DNA from: an uncultured Bacteroidia bacterium
GTDB lineage: Bacteria; Bacteroidota; Bacteroidia; Bacteroidales; ML635J-15
Reading direction: 5' to 3'
NCBI GenBank assembly: GCA_902776565.1
Contig: CACYQN010000006.1
Location: 254,133-318,132, forward strand
Length of the DNA stretch: 64,000 bases
The notes beneath the pieces were generated by a model. The model ran no database searches. It saw only the letters and a program-made list of their open reading frames with translations, and was not told the DNA's origin. The position numbers and the translations under genes are program-made. Numbering within the stretch: the first letter of the stretch is position 1; every line of letters begins with the position of its first letter. Of this stretch, positions 53,043 through 60,955 are shown in pieces.

Positions 53043-54268
53043 TCGTTAAAAATCCCAGTATTTATTAATTGTTTTACAATTTCCATTAACACATTTACTA
53101 CTATTGAATTACCACTTTGCCTCCACATAATATTGTCATTGTGAAGCATAACAAAAGTATCAGGGAATCCCATAAGCCGTAAACATTCTCTAGGAGTGTA
53201 CATCCTAATTACACCTTGCTTCCCATCCCAAGTGCCTATATGTGCCCGCTCTAATATTTCTGATGTATGGTGCTTATCAAGGGTTTCAAAGATAAAATCA
53301 CCATTCCAATTAAATTGTTGGTTTGCTTTTTGGCATTTTTGTATAGTATATCCGACTTGTGCTCTTGTTGGATGTGTTGTTACAAAATTAAATCCTTTTT
53401 CGCCAAGATAGTATTTTGCTGGCACAACTTTGTCTAGATAGTCTGCATTTGTTGTTGTCAATTCTATTGGAGAAGGAAATGAGAACGCATGTTTTAGTTT
53501 AATATCGTTGCGAATTCCAATTAAATATATCCTTTCACGATTTTGAGGAATGCCAAAGTTCTTAGCATTTAATAATGGTTGTTCGTTGCCATTTTTATCG
53601 TGATTTAGATATATATCATAGTTTAATTCTTTGAATGTGTTTTTTATTGTTGCCCATGTAGCACCATTATCATGTATTAGTAATCCTTTTACATTCTCAA
53701 AAATAAAACACTTTGGTTGAACTTCGCTTATTATTCTGGCAAATTCATGAAAAAGAGTTCCTCTTGTATCAGCAAAGCCACCACGCTTTCCATTTGTTGA
53801 AAATGATTGACATGGACTGCCACCAACCATTAAATCTACCTTATTGTTATAATCTCTGCCATCTAAGAAATGAACATCAAGATGAAAATCATGTTTACCT
53901 AATTTATAGTTTGCCAAATATGATTGTTTGACAAAATTGATACCTTTACTATGTTTTTTATATAGCTCATCAACATATTCTTGCTTTTTGGCAGTATTAG
54001 GCAGATTTGCAACAATACCAGCAATTCGTTCTATCTCAATTTGCTCTAATTCAACTAATTCGGCTAACCGTTTTTTTTGAACTGGAGTAATACGATAAGC
54101 CGGTACTTTTTTTAGGGCATCATATTCTTCTTGAATATTAGTGGGGAGTAGTTTTAATTCTAACTCTCCATTGTCACAAGCAAAAACATTAGTATGCTCT
54201 ACCTTTAAACGAAGTAGTGCTTGTTCTATAGCGCCAATACCACTAAATAATGATGCTAACCGTATCAT
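53039..54268 (-). CDS. DNA (cytosine-5) methyltransferase, first of the LlaJI-like pair
   Basis: A 409-residue C5 methyltransferase and close paralogue of the downstream gene. Motif I is LASLFSGIGAIEQALL, motif IV is GSPCQSF (C153), motif VI is ENV at 191-193, motif VIII is NFGIPQNRERIYLIGI at about 237-252, and motifs IX-X are TPRECLRLMGFP and QSGNSIVVNVL. The same inter-motif insertion is present. Its recognition domain differs from that of the second enzyme, in line with methylation of the two strands of an asymmetric site. Confidence 0.93.
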   Translation of the reverse strand: MIRLASLFSGIGAIEQALLRLKVEHTNVFACDNGELELKLLPTNIQEEYDALKKVPAYRITPVQKKRLAELVELEQIEIERIAGIVANLPNTAKKQEYVDELYKKHSKGINFVKQSYLANYKLGKHDFHLDVHFLDGRDYNNKVDLMVGGSPCQSFSTNGKRGGFADTRGTLFHEFARIISEVQPKCFIFENVKGLLIHDNGATWATIKNTFKELNYDIYLNHDKNGNEQPLLNAKNFGIPQNRERIYLIGIRNDIKLKHAFSFPSPIELTTTNADYLDKVVPAKYYLGEKGFNFVTTHPTRAQVGYTIQKCQKANQQFNWNGDFIFETLDKHHTSEILERAHIGTWDGKQGVIRMYTPRECLRLMGFPDTFVMLHNDNIMWRQSGNSIVVNVLMEIVKQLINTGIFNE

Positions 54269-54282
54269 ATATAGTTATGCAG

Positions 54283-54501
54283 TTAATTCTTTCTCATATA
54301 ATTCACGCATTGTTCGTGAAATATCTGATAAATATCATCACCACAAACTTCAAATGCTTCATTGACAAGGTTGTCGATGGTTTCAACACCAAATGTGTCA
54401 TCGGGGTGATAGTCTGGGCGATTGAGGTCATAAACAATATGATGTGCCAACTGCACAGCATCGTTACGACTATTTATGTGGGTAAGTTGTGTCTGTGTCA
54501 T
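54283..54501 (-). CDS. Small hypothetical protein leading the restriction operon
   Basis: A 72-residue protein, MTQTQLTHINSRNDAVQLAH at the start, acidic and histidine-rich in the middle. It starts about 70 bp after the operon -7 box and ends 14 bp before the first methyltransferase. The position matches that of small controller proteins in some restriction systems, but it has no clear helix-turn-helix. No family was recognised. Confidence 0.55.
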   Translation of the reverse strand: MTQTQLTHINSRNDAVQLAHHIVYDLNRPDYHPDDTFGVETIDNLVNEAFEVCGDDIYQIFHEQCVNYMRKN

Positions 54502-54578
54502 ACATATACTGCTATTTCTTGTTATTAATTTTGTTTTCAGAATGTTACGATATGCTTTGGTATAACATTCCTAGATTG

Positions 54579-54609
54579 CAAATATACTTATAATTATTAG
54601 AAAATGCAA
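54579..54609 (-). promoter_or_regulatory. Promoter of the LlaJI-like operon
   Basis: On the minus strand GTTG (about 54607-54610), a 20-bp spacer and TATATTTG (54579-54586). Confidence 0.55.
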
Positions 54610-54669
54610 CAGTGAATTGGGGTTATTTTAAACAGGGTAATGTTAGGGAAACTTTTCGCAAAACAAAAA

Positions 54670-54828
54670 CCACTTATTCCATTTTTTTAAGGGCAAAAAT
54701 CACCACTTATTCCATTTTTTAAAGGGCGAAAATTACCACTTATTCCGTTTTTGAGGATGTGAATTTTACCACTTATTCCGTTTTTTGAGGGGCGAAAATT
54801 ACCACTTATTCCGTTTTTGAGGAAGCAA
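54670..54828. repeat. Five tandem 33-bp repeats (CCACTTATTCC core)
   Basis: The core CCACTTATTCC occurs at 54670, 54703, 54736, 54769 and 54802, exactly 33 bp apart. Each core is followed by a T-tract, a GAGGGGCGAAAATTA-type segment and then the next core. The spacing is near three helical turns, so all cores face one side of the helix. There are no variable spacers, so it is not a CRISPR array. On the minus strand one frame reads through several units as GISGNF..KN repeats, without a convincing start codon. Confidence 0.85.
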
Positions 54829-55470
54829 AATATTATTTAAATCATTATAACATAGCCATTTAACAAAAATCAACACATCTCCATCGCGTATTCCACGGCC
54901 TTATTCAAACAAAGAGTTGAACTCGTATAATTTATCCGAAGAATATAAATGGCAAGATTTTATGGAACAACGGAAAATGTTGGTGGAGATTCATGCTTGC
55001 AATACAAAAAAAACGGAATCTCTCGAAGACGGATTTGTTTTTTTATCCATTGCGTTAGCAATACCTTGATTGCCGCCTTGGCTGGTGAGCGTTAAGAAAA
55101 TCGGAGGAACGAAGCGTAAAAAATCAGTCTGTTTGAAGGCGGAGTGAAACGGAGACAAGTTTCTGATTTTTAGCGAAGTGTAGCCGATTTTTAGCGAAGC
55201 AGGCACAGCGGACATGGTTTTTTGTTTACTTTTTTGCCAACAATTGTCGAAGACAATCATGAGCACCGCTGAAAATCAATTAAAAGGGCGAATAACAAAG
55301 TAAAAGCCTCCGCGGCTGGAGCGGAATGTTAAAAAAGCCGATAATCATTTACATTTATGCTATAGCATAACTCCACCCGATATGTCGGCTGTCCCGATTT
55401 TATGGCAAAGAGAAGAAACAACATGTCACGAAACCCGTAACATGACCTATATTTGCTGTTTTACTGCTTG
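54829..55470. other. Intergenic region bordering the defence island
   Basis: About 640 bp without a supported gene. It contains a short direct repeat (AGCGAAGTGTAGCCGATTTT/AGCGAAGC) and a 91-residue minus-strand frame at 54991-55266, whose odd composition suggests a non-coding dispersed sequence rather than a gene. Its GC content is higher than that of the island on its left. Confidence 0.4.
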
Positions 55471-56010
55471 TTATTCCTCTACCGCAATGTTCTCGGCAAT
55501 CAAGTCCTTCAGGTTGTTGATGATATTGACATCGTTGAGGTTCATGCCTTCGAATACTTCCTTCACATCGGCGGTGCTAAGCTCGAAATAGTCGTCGTCG
55601 GTGGTGTACTTGATGATGAAGTTGATGTCCTGGTACTGGCAGATGAAGTTGCTGAAGCATCCTGCAAGGTCGCCCTTGGGCTGCAGGTCGATGTGCGAAC
55701 GCTGATAGTCGGCATAGATTTCGGTGCCCTTGCCAACCTCCGACTTCAGGTAGAACTTGCCGTTGCACAGCTCGGAATGGAACTTCAGCAGGGCTATACC
55801 CATACCAATCTTGCGCTCGGGACGCGACGAGTAGAAGGTCTCGTTTATGGCATCCATCATCTCCTTTGGCATTCCGCAGCCGTTGTCGATAATCTTGAGC
55901 GACAGCAAGTCACGTTTTGCGCTGTCAACCATCTCTATCACAATCTCCGTAGCCTTTGCACGGATAGAGTTGTGAACTATGTCAATTATATGTAAATCAA
56001 GACTTTTCAT
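55471..56010 (-). CDS. GHKL-type ATP-binding protein of the hydrogenase-like signalling operon
   Basis: A 179-residue protein consisting of a histidine-kinase-like ATPase domain. The N box is HNSIRAKAT (residues 12-20), the G1 box is DNGCGMPKEMM at 42-52, and the G2 box is GMGIALLK near 72-79. There is no dimerisation or phosphoacceptor histidine domain, so it is not a complete sensor kinase. It is the last gene of a minus-strand operon with PHP, DRTGG and [FeFe]-hydrogenase-like proteins, a neighbourhood also seen in anaerobic Firmicutes and Thermotogae. It overlaps the PHP gene by 4 bp. Confidence 0.8.
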   Translation of the reverse strand: MKSLDLHIIDIVHNSIRAKATEIVIEMVDSAKRDLLSLKIIDNGCGMPKEMMDAINETFYSSRPERKIGMGIALLKFHSELCNGKFYLKSEVGKGTEIYADYQRSHIDLQPKGDLAGCFSNFICQYQDINFIIKYTTDDDYFELSTADVKEVFEGMNLNDVNIINNLKDLIAENIAVEE

Positions 56011-56735
56011 AATATTATCTGTTCTCCTGTGTGAAGTGCATTTTTAAGGTTGTCGAAACTGAAGCTGTCCATTTCCAGAACGCTCGAAATCTTGCCGATG
56101 TCGTCGATGTAGTGGGCATCGGAACTCTGTATGTAGTTGTAGTCGCTGAACCACGGGAAATTGTCGAAGAATTTGTTCCGCATAGCGTGATAACTCAGTT
56201 CAAGTGCTTGAAACTTAAGTTTGTCGGGGACAAACACAAGTTGCGAACTAATGCTGAATGTGCTGCGGTCAACGTGTGCAGGGATGAAGATTCCGCCCAT
56301 CTCGTAAACCTTTTTCTGCAGGTCAAGCATCGGCAGGTCAAGGGCATTGATTAATAGGTGTGGAACTTCGTCGAGCACATTTTCCTCCTCGTCAACCACA
56401 AACTGGTAGCCGAACTTGTCGGGGTCGTTCTCGAAGAAGATGACCTTCGAATCAAGGAATTTCTGGAACTCGGCAAGTTTTTCGGCGTTGGGCATAAATC
56501 CGAGACAGTGGATTTCCTCCTTGGTGGTTACTTCGGCACCCATCATCACGGCAATACCGTTCTGTTCGCCTATTTTGCGCGTAACCTCGGCGTTCAGCGT
56601 GCTGTTGTGGTCGGTAATTCCGATTATGTCAAGACCTTTCTCCTTGGCTTTTGCGATAATAGCCGTGGGGCTCATCTCGATGTCACCGCAGGGTGACAAT
56701 ACGGTGTGCGTATGTAGGTCGGCACGGAATTTCAT
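56007..56735 (-). CDS. PHP domain phosphoesterase
   Basis: A 242-residue PHP protein. The metal-binding signature is complete: RADLHTHTVLSPCGDIEMSP (HxH at 8-10), GITDHNST (D and H at about 40-42), HVDRSTFS at about 179-186 and SSDAHYIDDIG near 211-221. PHP proteins are di- or trinuclear metal phosphoesterases. The TRPH-like N-terminal pattern is shared with PolC-type and nucleotidase members; the substrate is unknown. It probably acts with its operon partners in a signalling or redox-control unit. A DRTGG gene lies 14 bp upstream. Confidence 0.87.
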   Translation of the reverse strand: MKFRADLHTHTVLSPCGDIEMSPTAIIAKAKEKGLDIIGITDHNSTLNAEVTRKIGEQNGIAVMMGAEVTTKEEIHCLGFMPNAEKLAEFQKFLDSKVIFFENDPDKFGYQFVVDEEENVLDEVPHLLINALDLPMLDLQKKVYEMGGIFIPAHVDRSTFSISSQLVFVPDKLKFQALELSYHAMRNKFFDNFPWFSDYNYIQSSDAHYIDDIGKISSVLEMDSFSFDNLKNALHTGEQIIL

Positions 56736-56749
56736 AAGCGAAAAACTTA

Positions 56750-57079
56750 TTACTTAATGAGTTCGTACAATTTTCCGCAGAGCGGGAATGTCGGTTCCGA
56801 ACTTGAAAGAACTGCCACATCGTTGTCCTTTGCAAATTCGAGCATATCGTCGTCGGGAACACCATTGCGAACGATGATAACAGCAGGAACATCCTTCAGT
56901 GCAGCAATCGAAGCAACATTCTTATGTGTCTGCATTGTAATCCAAACCTGACCGCTCTTTGCGTTGCCCATTACATCGCTGAGCAAATCCGACGAATATG
57001 CGCTCTTTACATCAGCATCCATATTTACCTCGTTGTAAACCTTGAGGTTAAGCTTTTCTATAATGTCTTTCAGTATCAT
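56750..57079 (-). CDS. DRTGG domain protein (a)
   Basis: A 109-residue stand-alone DRTGG domain (named after a motif, here degenerate). It opens with MILKDIIEKLNLKVYNEV and contains AYSSDLLSDVMGNAKSGQVWITMQTHKNVASIAAL, very similar in layout to the other DRTGG protein at 59316. DRTGG domains are CBS-associated in phosphotransacetylases and pyrophosphatases and probably bind nucleotides. It lies in the middle of the operon; a weak promoter could also start in the 290-bp gap upstream. Confidence 0.82.
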   Translation of the reverse strand: MILKDIIEKLNLKVYNEVNMDADVKSAYSSDLLSDVMGNAKSGQVWITMQTHKNVASIAALKDVPAVIIVRNGVPDDDMLEFAKDNDVAVLSSSEPTFPLCGKLYELIK

Positions 57080-57119
57080 ATCGTTTAATTTTTAAATCAT
57101 TTCTTTTTTTTTGTTCCAT

Positions 57120-57297
57120 CGCAAAGCATTGCGATGCTACAAATGTTGAATTTAAATATTTAAATTTTTATCGTTAATTTTTGAATCTTTCCTTTCGCTA
57201 AGACGTTGCACGCAACGGCTCTACAATTAAATCATCAATTTTTTAAATCTTCTCGTCGTTAAATTTGTTGTAGCCGTTGCTCGCAACGACTCTACAA
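57120..57297. repeat. Three hairpin-CTACAA repeats in the intergenic gap
   Basis: CGTTGCACGCAACG plus GCTCTACAA at 57204-57226, CGTTGCTCGCAACG plus ACTCTACAA at 57275-57297, and a variant CGCAAAGCATTGCGATGCTACAA at 57120-57142. The two best copies are identical at 21 of 23 positions. Each holds a perfect or near perfect palindrome, so they may be transcript-stability hairpins or a dispersed repeat type. Confidence 0.65.
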
Positions 57298-57369
57298 ATG
57301 AATCTTCAAACCTTTGAACTGTACAGTCGTGGCGCGCCGCGACCACTACAACCTTGAACCCATTGAACT

Positions 57370-58707
57370 TTACAGCGTCTTCAAATCCTCCCCCCAGATG
57401 TCGAACATCACCTTGTAGAATTCGTCCATCTTCTTGTGTGCGAAAATGCAATTCTCGATTTTGCTTTCGTTGCGGATGACATCCTCTGCCAAGGCATTGC
57501 AAGTAGGTGCGCCACAAGCCGAACAGTCTATTCCCGGCAACATTCCTTCGATACGCTTCATGTTTTCGACCATACGGAAGGCAATCTGCAGGTTGTCGTT
57601 GAGCTTGAGGATGGAACGAGGCTTTATTTCGTCAACTTTTGCCATCTGCGCAATCTTTTCGGCAAATTCCTTGTTGTTGAATGCCACCTTGATTTCGTTT
57701 TCCTCGCCTTTTTTCTTGCTGTCTATTTTTTCGGCACGGTCCTTAAGTTTCTGCTTTGCCACAAAACGGTTTGTTGGACAAAGAACACCGCCCACGCAAC
57801 TCTGGTCGCAGGCACGCATTTCAACAAAGCCTCTTACATCAATCTCCTCGTCCTCAACTTTTTCCAAGAATTCGATTGCATTTTTTATTCCATCAACGGC
57901 AAAGCACGAATTGTTGAAGTTGCGCGATTCTCCGGTTGTAAGTCCCCAAAGAACGTCCTTCCCCGTAAGGCTATGGTTTATAGGTTCGGCAATCGACTTT
58001 GAACTGCTGAGCATAAGTTTTACCTTGTTGTAGAGGAAGTCCATGTTGATGACACCGGTGATGAAGGACTTTTTGCCTTCGGCAGGACTTTTCACGGCGG
58101 CAATCTTTGCGGCGCAAGGAGTCACATAGAAAATACCTATGTCCTCGCTCGGGATTCCAGCCTCAACGAGTCGCTGGCGGATTACTGCCGATGCTATGTC
58201 CAACGGTGCTGCAAGATGGATTATGTTGCGCACAAGCGATGGAAATCTTACCTGTATAAGTCTTACTATAGCAGGGCAATACGGCGAAATGAAAGTTTCG
58301 ACATCCTCGTGCTCGGTCATATACTGCTTGTACAGTTCGTTGAGAAACGACACAGCATGCTCGACCTCGTAGGTGTGGGTGAAGCCTATTTTCTTGAGGC
58401 AGGCGTAAATCTGCGAAGTCTTCACATCGTTTGGAAACTGTCCGATGAAAGTGGCAGGAACCAGAGCGATGCGGTACTTGTAGTCGTCGAGCAGTTCGAA
58501 GTCGTCCTGCTTGATGTAGATTGCGTGAATCGGGCAAGCCTTGAAACATTCGCCGCAGTCGATACATTTGTTGTTGTATATCACAGCCTTGCCTTTCCTT
58601 ATCCTTATTGCTTCGGTAGGACACGACCTCAGGCAGTGCGTACATCCGGTACACACATTGCGGTCAACACGAAGCGCGTGGTAGAAGTATGATCCGTTTT
58701 CACTCAT
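57370..58707 (-). CDS. [FeFe]-hydrogenase-like iron-sulfur protein (sensory type)
   Basis: A 445-residue protein. Two [4Fe-4S] ferredoxin motifs lie at the N-terminus (C19-C22-C25-C29 and C48-C51-C54-C58). The central region (about 75-310) is the large-subunit fold of [FeFe]-hydrogenase; the H-cluster ligands appear as SPYCPAIV (C144), TPCAAKIAAVK (C198) and EMRACDQSCVGG (C300, C304), so the cysteines are kept but surrounding residues differ from catalytic hydrogenases (TSCCP, MPCxxK, ACPGGC). The C-terminal FeS domain is PGIDCSACGAPTCNALAED (C395, C398, C403) with C420. It may sense redox state or hydrogen rather than make it. It is the core of the operon. Confidence 0.87.
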   Translation of the reverse strand: MSENGSYFYHALRVDRNVCTGCTHCLRSCPTEAIRIRKGKAVIYNNKCIDCGECFKACPIHAIYIKQDDFELLDDYKYRIALVPATFIGQFPNDVKTSQIYACLKKIGFTHTYEVEHAVSFLNELYKQYMTEHEDVETFISPYCPAIVRLIQVRFPSLVRNIIHLAAPLDIASAVIRQRLVEAGIPSEDIGIFYVTPCAAKIAAVKSPAEGKKSFITGVINMDFLYNKVKLMLSSSKSIAEPINHSLTGKDVLWGLTTGESRNFNNSCFAVDGIKNAIEFLEKVEDEEIDVRGFVEMRACDQSCVGGVLCPTNRFVAKQKLKDRAEKIDSKKKGEENEIKVAFNNKEFAEKIAQMAKVDEIKPRSILKLNDNLQIAFRMVENMKRIEGMLPGIDCSACGAPTCNALAEDVIRNESKIENCIFAHKKMDEFYKVMFDIWGEDLKTL

Positions 58708-58740
58708 AGACCAATGTTGTTTCTAAGTTTCTAAGTTTTT

Positions 58741-58765
58741 CCGCCCCCTGAGCTTGTCGAAGGGT
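58741..58765. repeat. Fragment of family A core repeat
   Basis: CCGCCCCCTGAGCTTGTCGA and the next bases differ by one base from the complement of the inner right arm of family A (copies at 8370, 30515, 32496). It lies alone in the 190-bp gap, without terminal repeats. Confidence 0.6.
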
Positions 58766-58896
58766 GGCTTCGCCGTTTCTAGGTTTCATGTTTCTGGTTT
58801 TCTTTGTTTTTAGGACAACATTGTCGTCACAATTTGTGATGACATATAATTATTCATTATCAGCATAGCTAATTATCAATTGTTAATTGTCCATTG

Positions 58897-59313
58897 TCAA
58901 TTCTTCAGAAAAACCGTCATAGTTATTGTTGTGCCGACGCCCAACTCCGTCTGGATGTCAAGCTTGTCGGTGTTTTTCTTCATGTTTGGCAGTCCCATAC
59001 CTGCGCCGAAGCCCATTTCACGAACTTTCTGCGATGCAGTGGAATAACCTTCGGTCATTGCAAGTTCGATGTTGGGTATGCCCGGTCCCTGGTCGGCGAC
59101 GACCATCACAATCTTGTCGCCATCGATGTCGATGTCGATTTTTCCACCGTATGCGTGTGCAACTGCATTAATCTCAGCTTCGTAAAGAGCTACCACTATG
59201 CGCTTGATGCTCGCAGGGTCAACATTGAGCTGCTTCAAGGTCTTCTTTACGCTACCCGAGGCATTGCCGGCATTGGTGAAATTGCCTTTTTCTATGTCAA
59301 AAGTGTAGTGCAT
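58897..59313 (-). CDS. RsbW-like anti-sigma GHKL ATPase
   Basis: A 138-residue single-domain ATPase of the HATPase_c_2/RsbW type. The N box is EAEINAVAHAYGG at about 46-58, the G1 box DQGPGIPNIELA at about 74-85, and the G2 box GFGAGMGLPNMKKNTD at about 101-116. RsbW-like proteins are serine kinases that phosphorylate anti-anti-sigma partners and inhibit sigma factors. No cognate STAS protein is in the window. It lies 2 bp after the DRTGG gene and probably acts in the same signalling unit. Confidence 0.85.
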   Translation of the reverse strand: MHYTFDIEKGNFTNAGNASGSVKKTLKQLNVDPASIKRIVVALYEAEINAVAHAYGGKIDIDIDGDKIVMVVADQGPGIPNIELAMTEGYSTASQKVREMGFGAGMGLPNMKKNTDKLDIQTELGVGTTITMTVFLKN

Positions 59314-59315
59314 AA

Positions 59316-59657
59316 TTAATACATTGGTTTAATGCCGTGAGTGTAAAGTATTCCGCTGGTCTTGAAAATACTGTACTCGGTCTCGATTATTGTAATGTCG
59401 TTGTCAACCGCATGTTCAACCATCTCTTCGTCTGCTTTCTTTCCGCGTGCGAGGATTATTGTGTTTATCATCGCCATTTCGGCTGTGCGGACGGTCTGTA
59501 TGTTGCACAAGCCTGTGATTAGCAGCGAACATTCGCCTCCAAGGCGCAAAACATCACTCATTAGGTCTGACGAAAATGCGTTTGTCAGTTCTTCGTTGTT
59601 ATCCTGGCAGCCAACTATTCTGCCGTTAAGCAATTCTGCTATTTCTTTTGCTTTCAT
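59316..59657 (-). CDS. DRTGG domain protein (b), first gene of the operon
   Basis: A 113-residue stand-alone DRTGG domain. It has MKAKEIAELLNGRIVGCQDN, then NAFSSDLMSDVLRLGGECSLLITGLCNIQTVRTAEMA and IILARGKKADEEMVEHAVDND, in the same order as its paralogue at 56750. Two stand-alone DRTGG proteins in one operon suggest a nucleotide-binding pair. It is preceded by a TACATTTG box at 59677-59684. Confidence 0.83.
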   Translation of the reverse strand: MKAKEIAELLNGRIVGCQDNNEELTNAFSSDLMSDVLRLGGECSLLITGLCNIQTVRTAEMAMINTIILARGKKADEEMVEHAVDNDITIIETEYSIFKTSGILYTHGIKPMY

Positions 59658-59676
59658 TTCTTTTTATATTGTTTCG

Positions 59677-59684
59677 CAAATGTA
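59677..59684 (-). promoter_or_regulatory. -7 box of the hydrogenase-like operon
   Basis: TACATTTG on the minus strand, 19 bp before the first start codon. The -33 element is not clear. Confidence 0.5.
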
Positions 59685-59742
59685 ATTCTTTTTATTTAAT
59701 GTTGGTTCGATTCTGATTTGTTTTTTGACACAATGGTTAAAA

Positions 59743-60480
59743 CTATTGCTTCACAAAGGTATAAGTAATCTTCCCTCCTTCAGCCTTATTTCCCGAAATC
59801 TTTGAGAACGAAGACTTTAATGCTGCTGTGCGCGCTGCATTCGTCAAACATTCCACATCGGCGGTAAGATTTGACGAAACGACCTCGGCAGACGAAACTT
59901 TTCCGCTCGATGCAACCGAAATGCGCACCACCACTACCCCACTGCCCTCACAGGTAAAAACAGGCACGTGCAAGTACGAAACTTCGCGCTGCTTGTTGTC
60001 GAGTTCGGCATAAACCAAGGCTGGTCCCGACTTAACCATATTTCGCGGCTTGTTGTCGGACTGGTAACGCTCCATTCGCGACTGGTCGATGTAATCCTCG
60101 TAGGTTCGGTTCTGGGCATCATTGTAGTCGTCGCCGTACTTCTCACGCAGGAACTGCTCCTCGTACCTTGCCTTCATGTCGGCTTCCGACATCGACTGCC
60201 CCGCCGATGGCTGGTAGGTGCGTGTCCCCGAATAATTAGAACCTGTGATTCCAAGATTTTGCAAGTACTGGTCAATCTGCTCGTCGGTCATCATATCGTC
60301 TTCCGCTTCCGACGACTGCGACTTGTCGTCCATCTCAAAGTCCTGCGGGTCGATTATGATATAGCTTTCAGGCTCCTTCTGTACCACACCAATCCTGCAG
60401 GCAAGGCACACGCATATCACAATCAGGTGAAAGAGGATTGTTCCAAGTATTCCGTTAATATTTCTGCGAAAGAAAGACAC
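59743..60480 (-). CDS. TonB-like energy-transducing protein
   Basis: A 245-residue protein with a single N-terminal transmembrane helix (ILGTILFHLIVICVCLACRI, about 11-30), a charged periplasmic spacer (about 45-150) and a C-terminal TonB-like domain (about 165-245) with VFTCEGSGVVVVRISVASSGKVSSAEVV, LTNAARTAALKSSF and GKITYTFV. TonB couples the proton gradient to outer-membrane transporters; no ExbB/ExbD is nearby. The start codon is GTG at 60480, 18 bp downstream of a TACTTTTG box on the minus strand. The proline-rich linker usual in TonB is missing, so this may be a TonB paralogue with a different partner. Confidence 0.72.
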   Translation of the reverse strand: MSFFRRNINGILGTILFHLIVICVCLACRIGVVQKEPESYIIIDPQDFEMDDKSQSSEAEDDMMTDEQIDQYLQNLGITGSNYSGTRTYQPSAGQSMSEADMKARYEEQFLREKYGDDYNDAQNRTYEDYIDQSRMERYQSDNKPRNMVKSGPALVYAELDNKQREVSYLHVPVFTCEGSGVVVVRISVASSGKVSSAEVVSSNLTADVECLTNAARTAALKSSFSKISGNKAEGGKITYTFVKQ

Positions 60481-60538
60481 TGCCTAAAAGTTTTGCACAA
60501 AAGTAAATAAAATTTGTCGCACAGAAAAAGGCAATTTT

Positions 60539-60955
60539 TTATTTATTGCTATCTTTATCAATCAGAGTATCAATTTCTTCTACAAAGCGTTGTGCTTTGG
60601 GATAAAGTTCTTCAACCTCTTCTCGTGTAGAATAAACGAAATCCTCATAATCGCCACGCTGTCTGCAATCATACAAATTAGAGAAAGCTCTTCCGCTCTC
60701 TTTGGTAATCAGGCCTTTTGAAACGAAATGCAGTCCAAGCAATGTTTTAACTCCAGCATGCGTACTTGTCGAAATATGATACTTAGTCAGCAATGCGACT
60801 GCAGCATAATAGCACGCATAATAAAGACGGTTGGTTGCCGTGTTATAAAAACCTTTTTCGCAAAGGAAAGGGATTTCTGCCAATGTCTCATGAGAGCGTT
60901 CCTGCCTATATCTTGACAGCGCCTCGTAGTTTTCGTTCGTCAATTCGTTTTTCAT
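60539..60955 (-). CDS. HEPN domain toxin of a HEPN/MNT module
   Basis: A 138-residue all-helical HEPN protein. The pattern NRLYYACYYAAVALLTKYHI with HAGVKTLLGLHFV and the later RQRGDYEDF segment fits HEPN proteins paired with minimal nucleotidyltransferases. Such HEPN proteins are RNases or AMPylation targets; the RX4-6H RNase motif is not obvious, so its activity is uncertain. It overlaps the nucleotidyltransferase gene by 4 bp, as in most such pairs. Confidence 0.85.
   Translation of the reverse strand: MKNELTNENYEALSRYRQERSHETLAEIPFLCEKGFYNTATNRLYYACYYAAVALLTKYHISTSTHAGVKTLLGLHFVSKGLITKESGRAFSNLYDCRQRGDYEDFVYSTREEVEELYPKAQRFVEEIDTLIDKDSNK

Noticed and set aside
54670..54828. CRISPR array
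   Set aside because: The repeat unit is continuous at 33 bp with no variable spacers and no cas genes in the window.
54991..55266. 91-residue minus-strand hypothetical gene
   Set aside because: Its composition and lack of promoter suggest translated non-coding repeat sequence.
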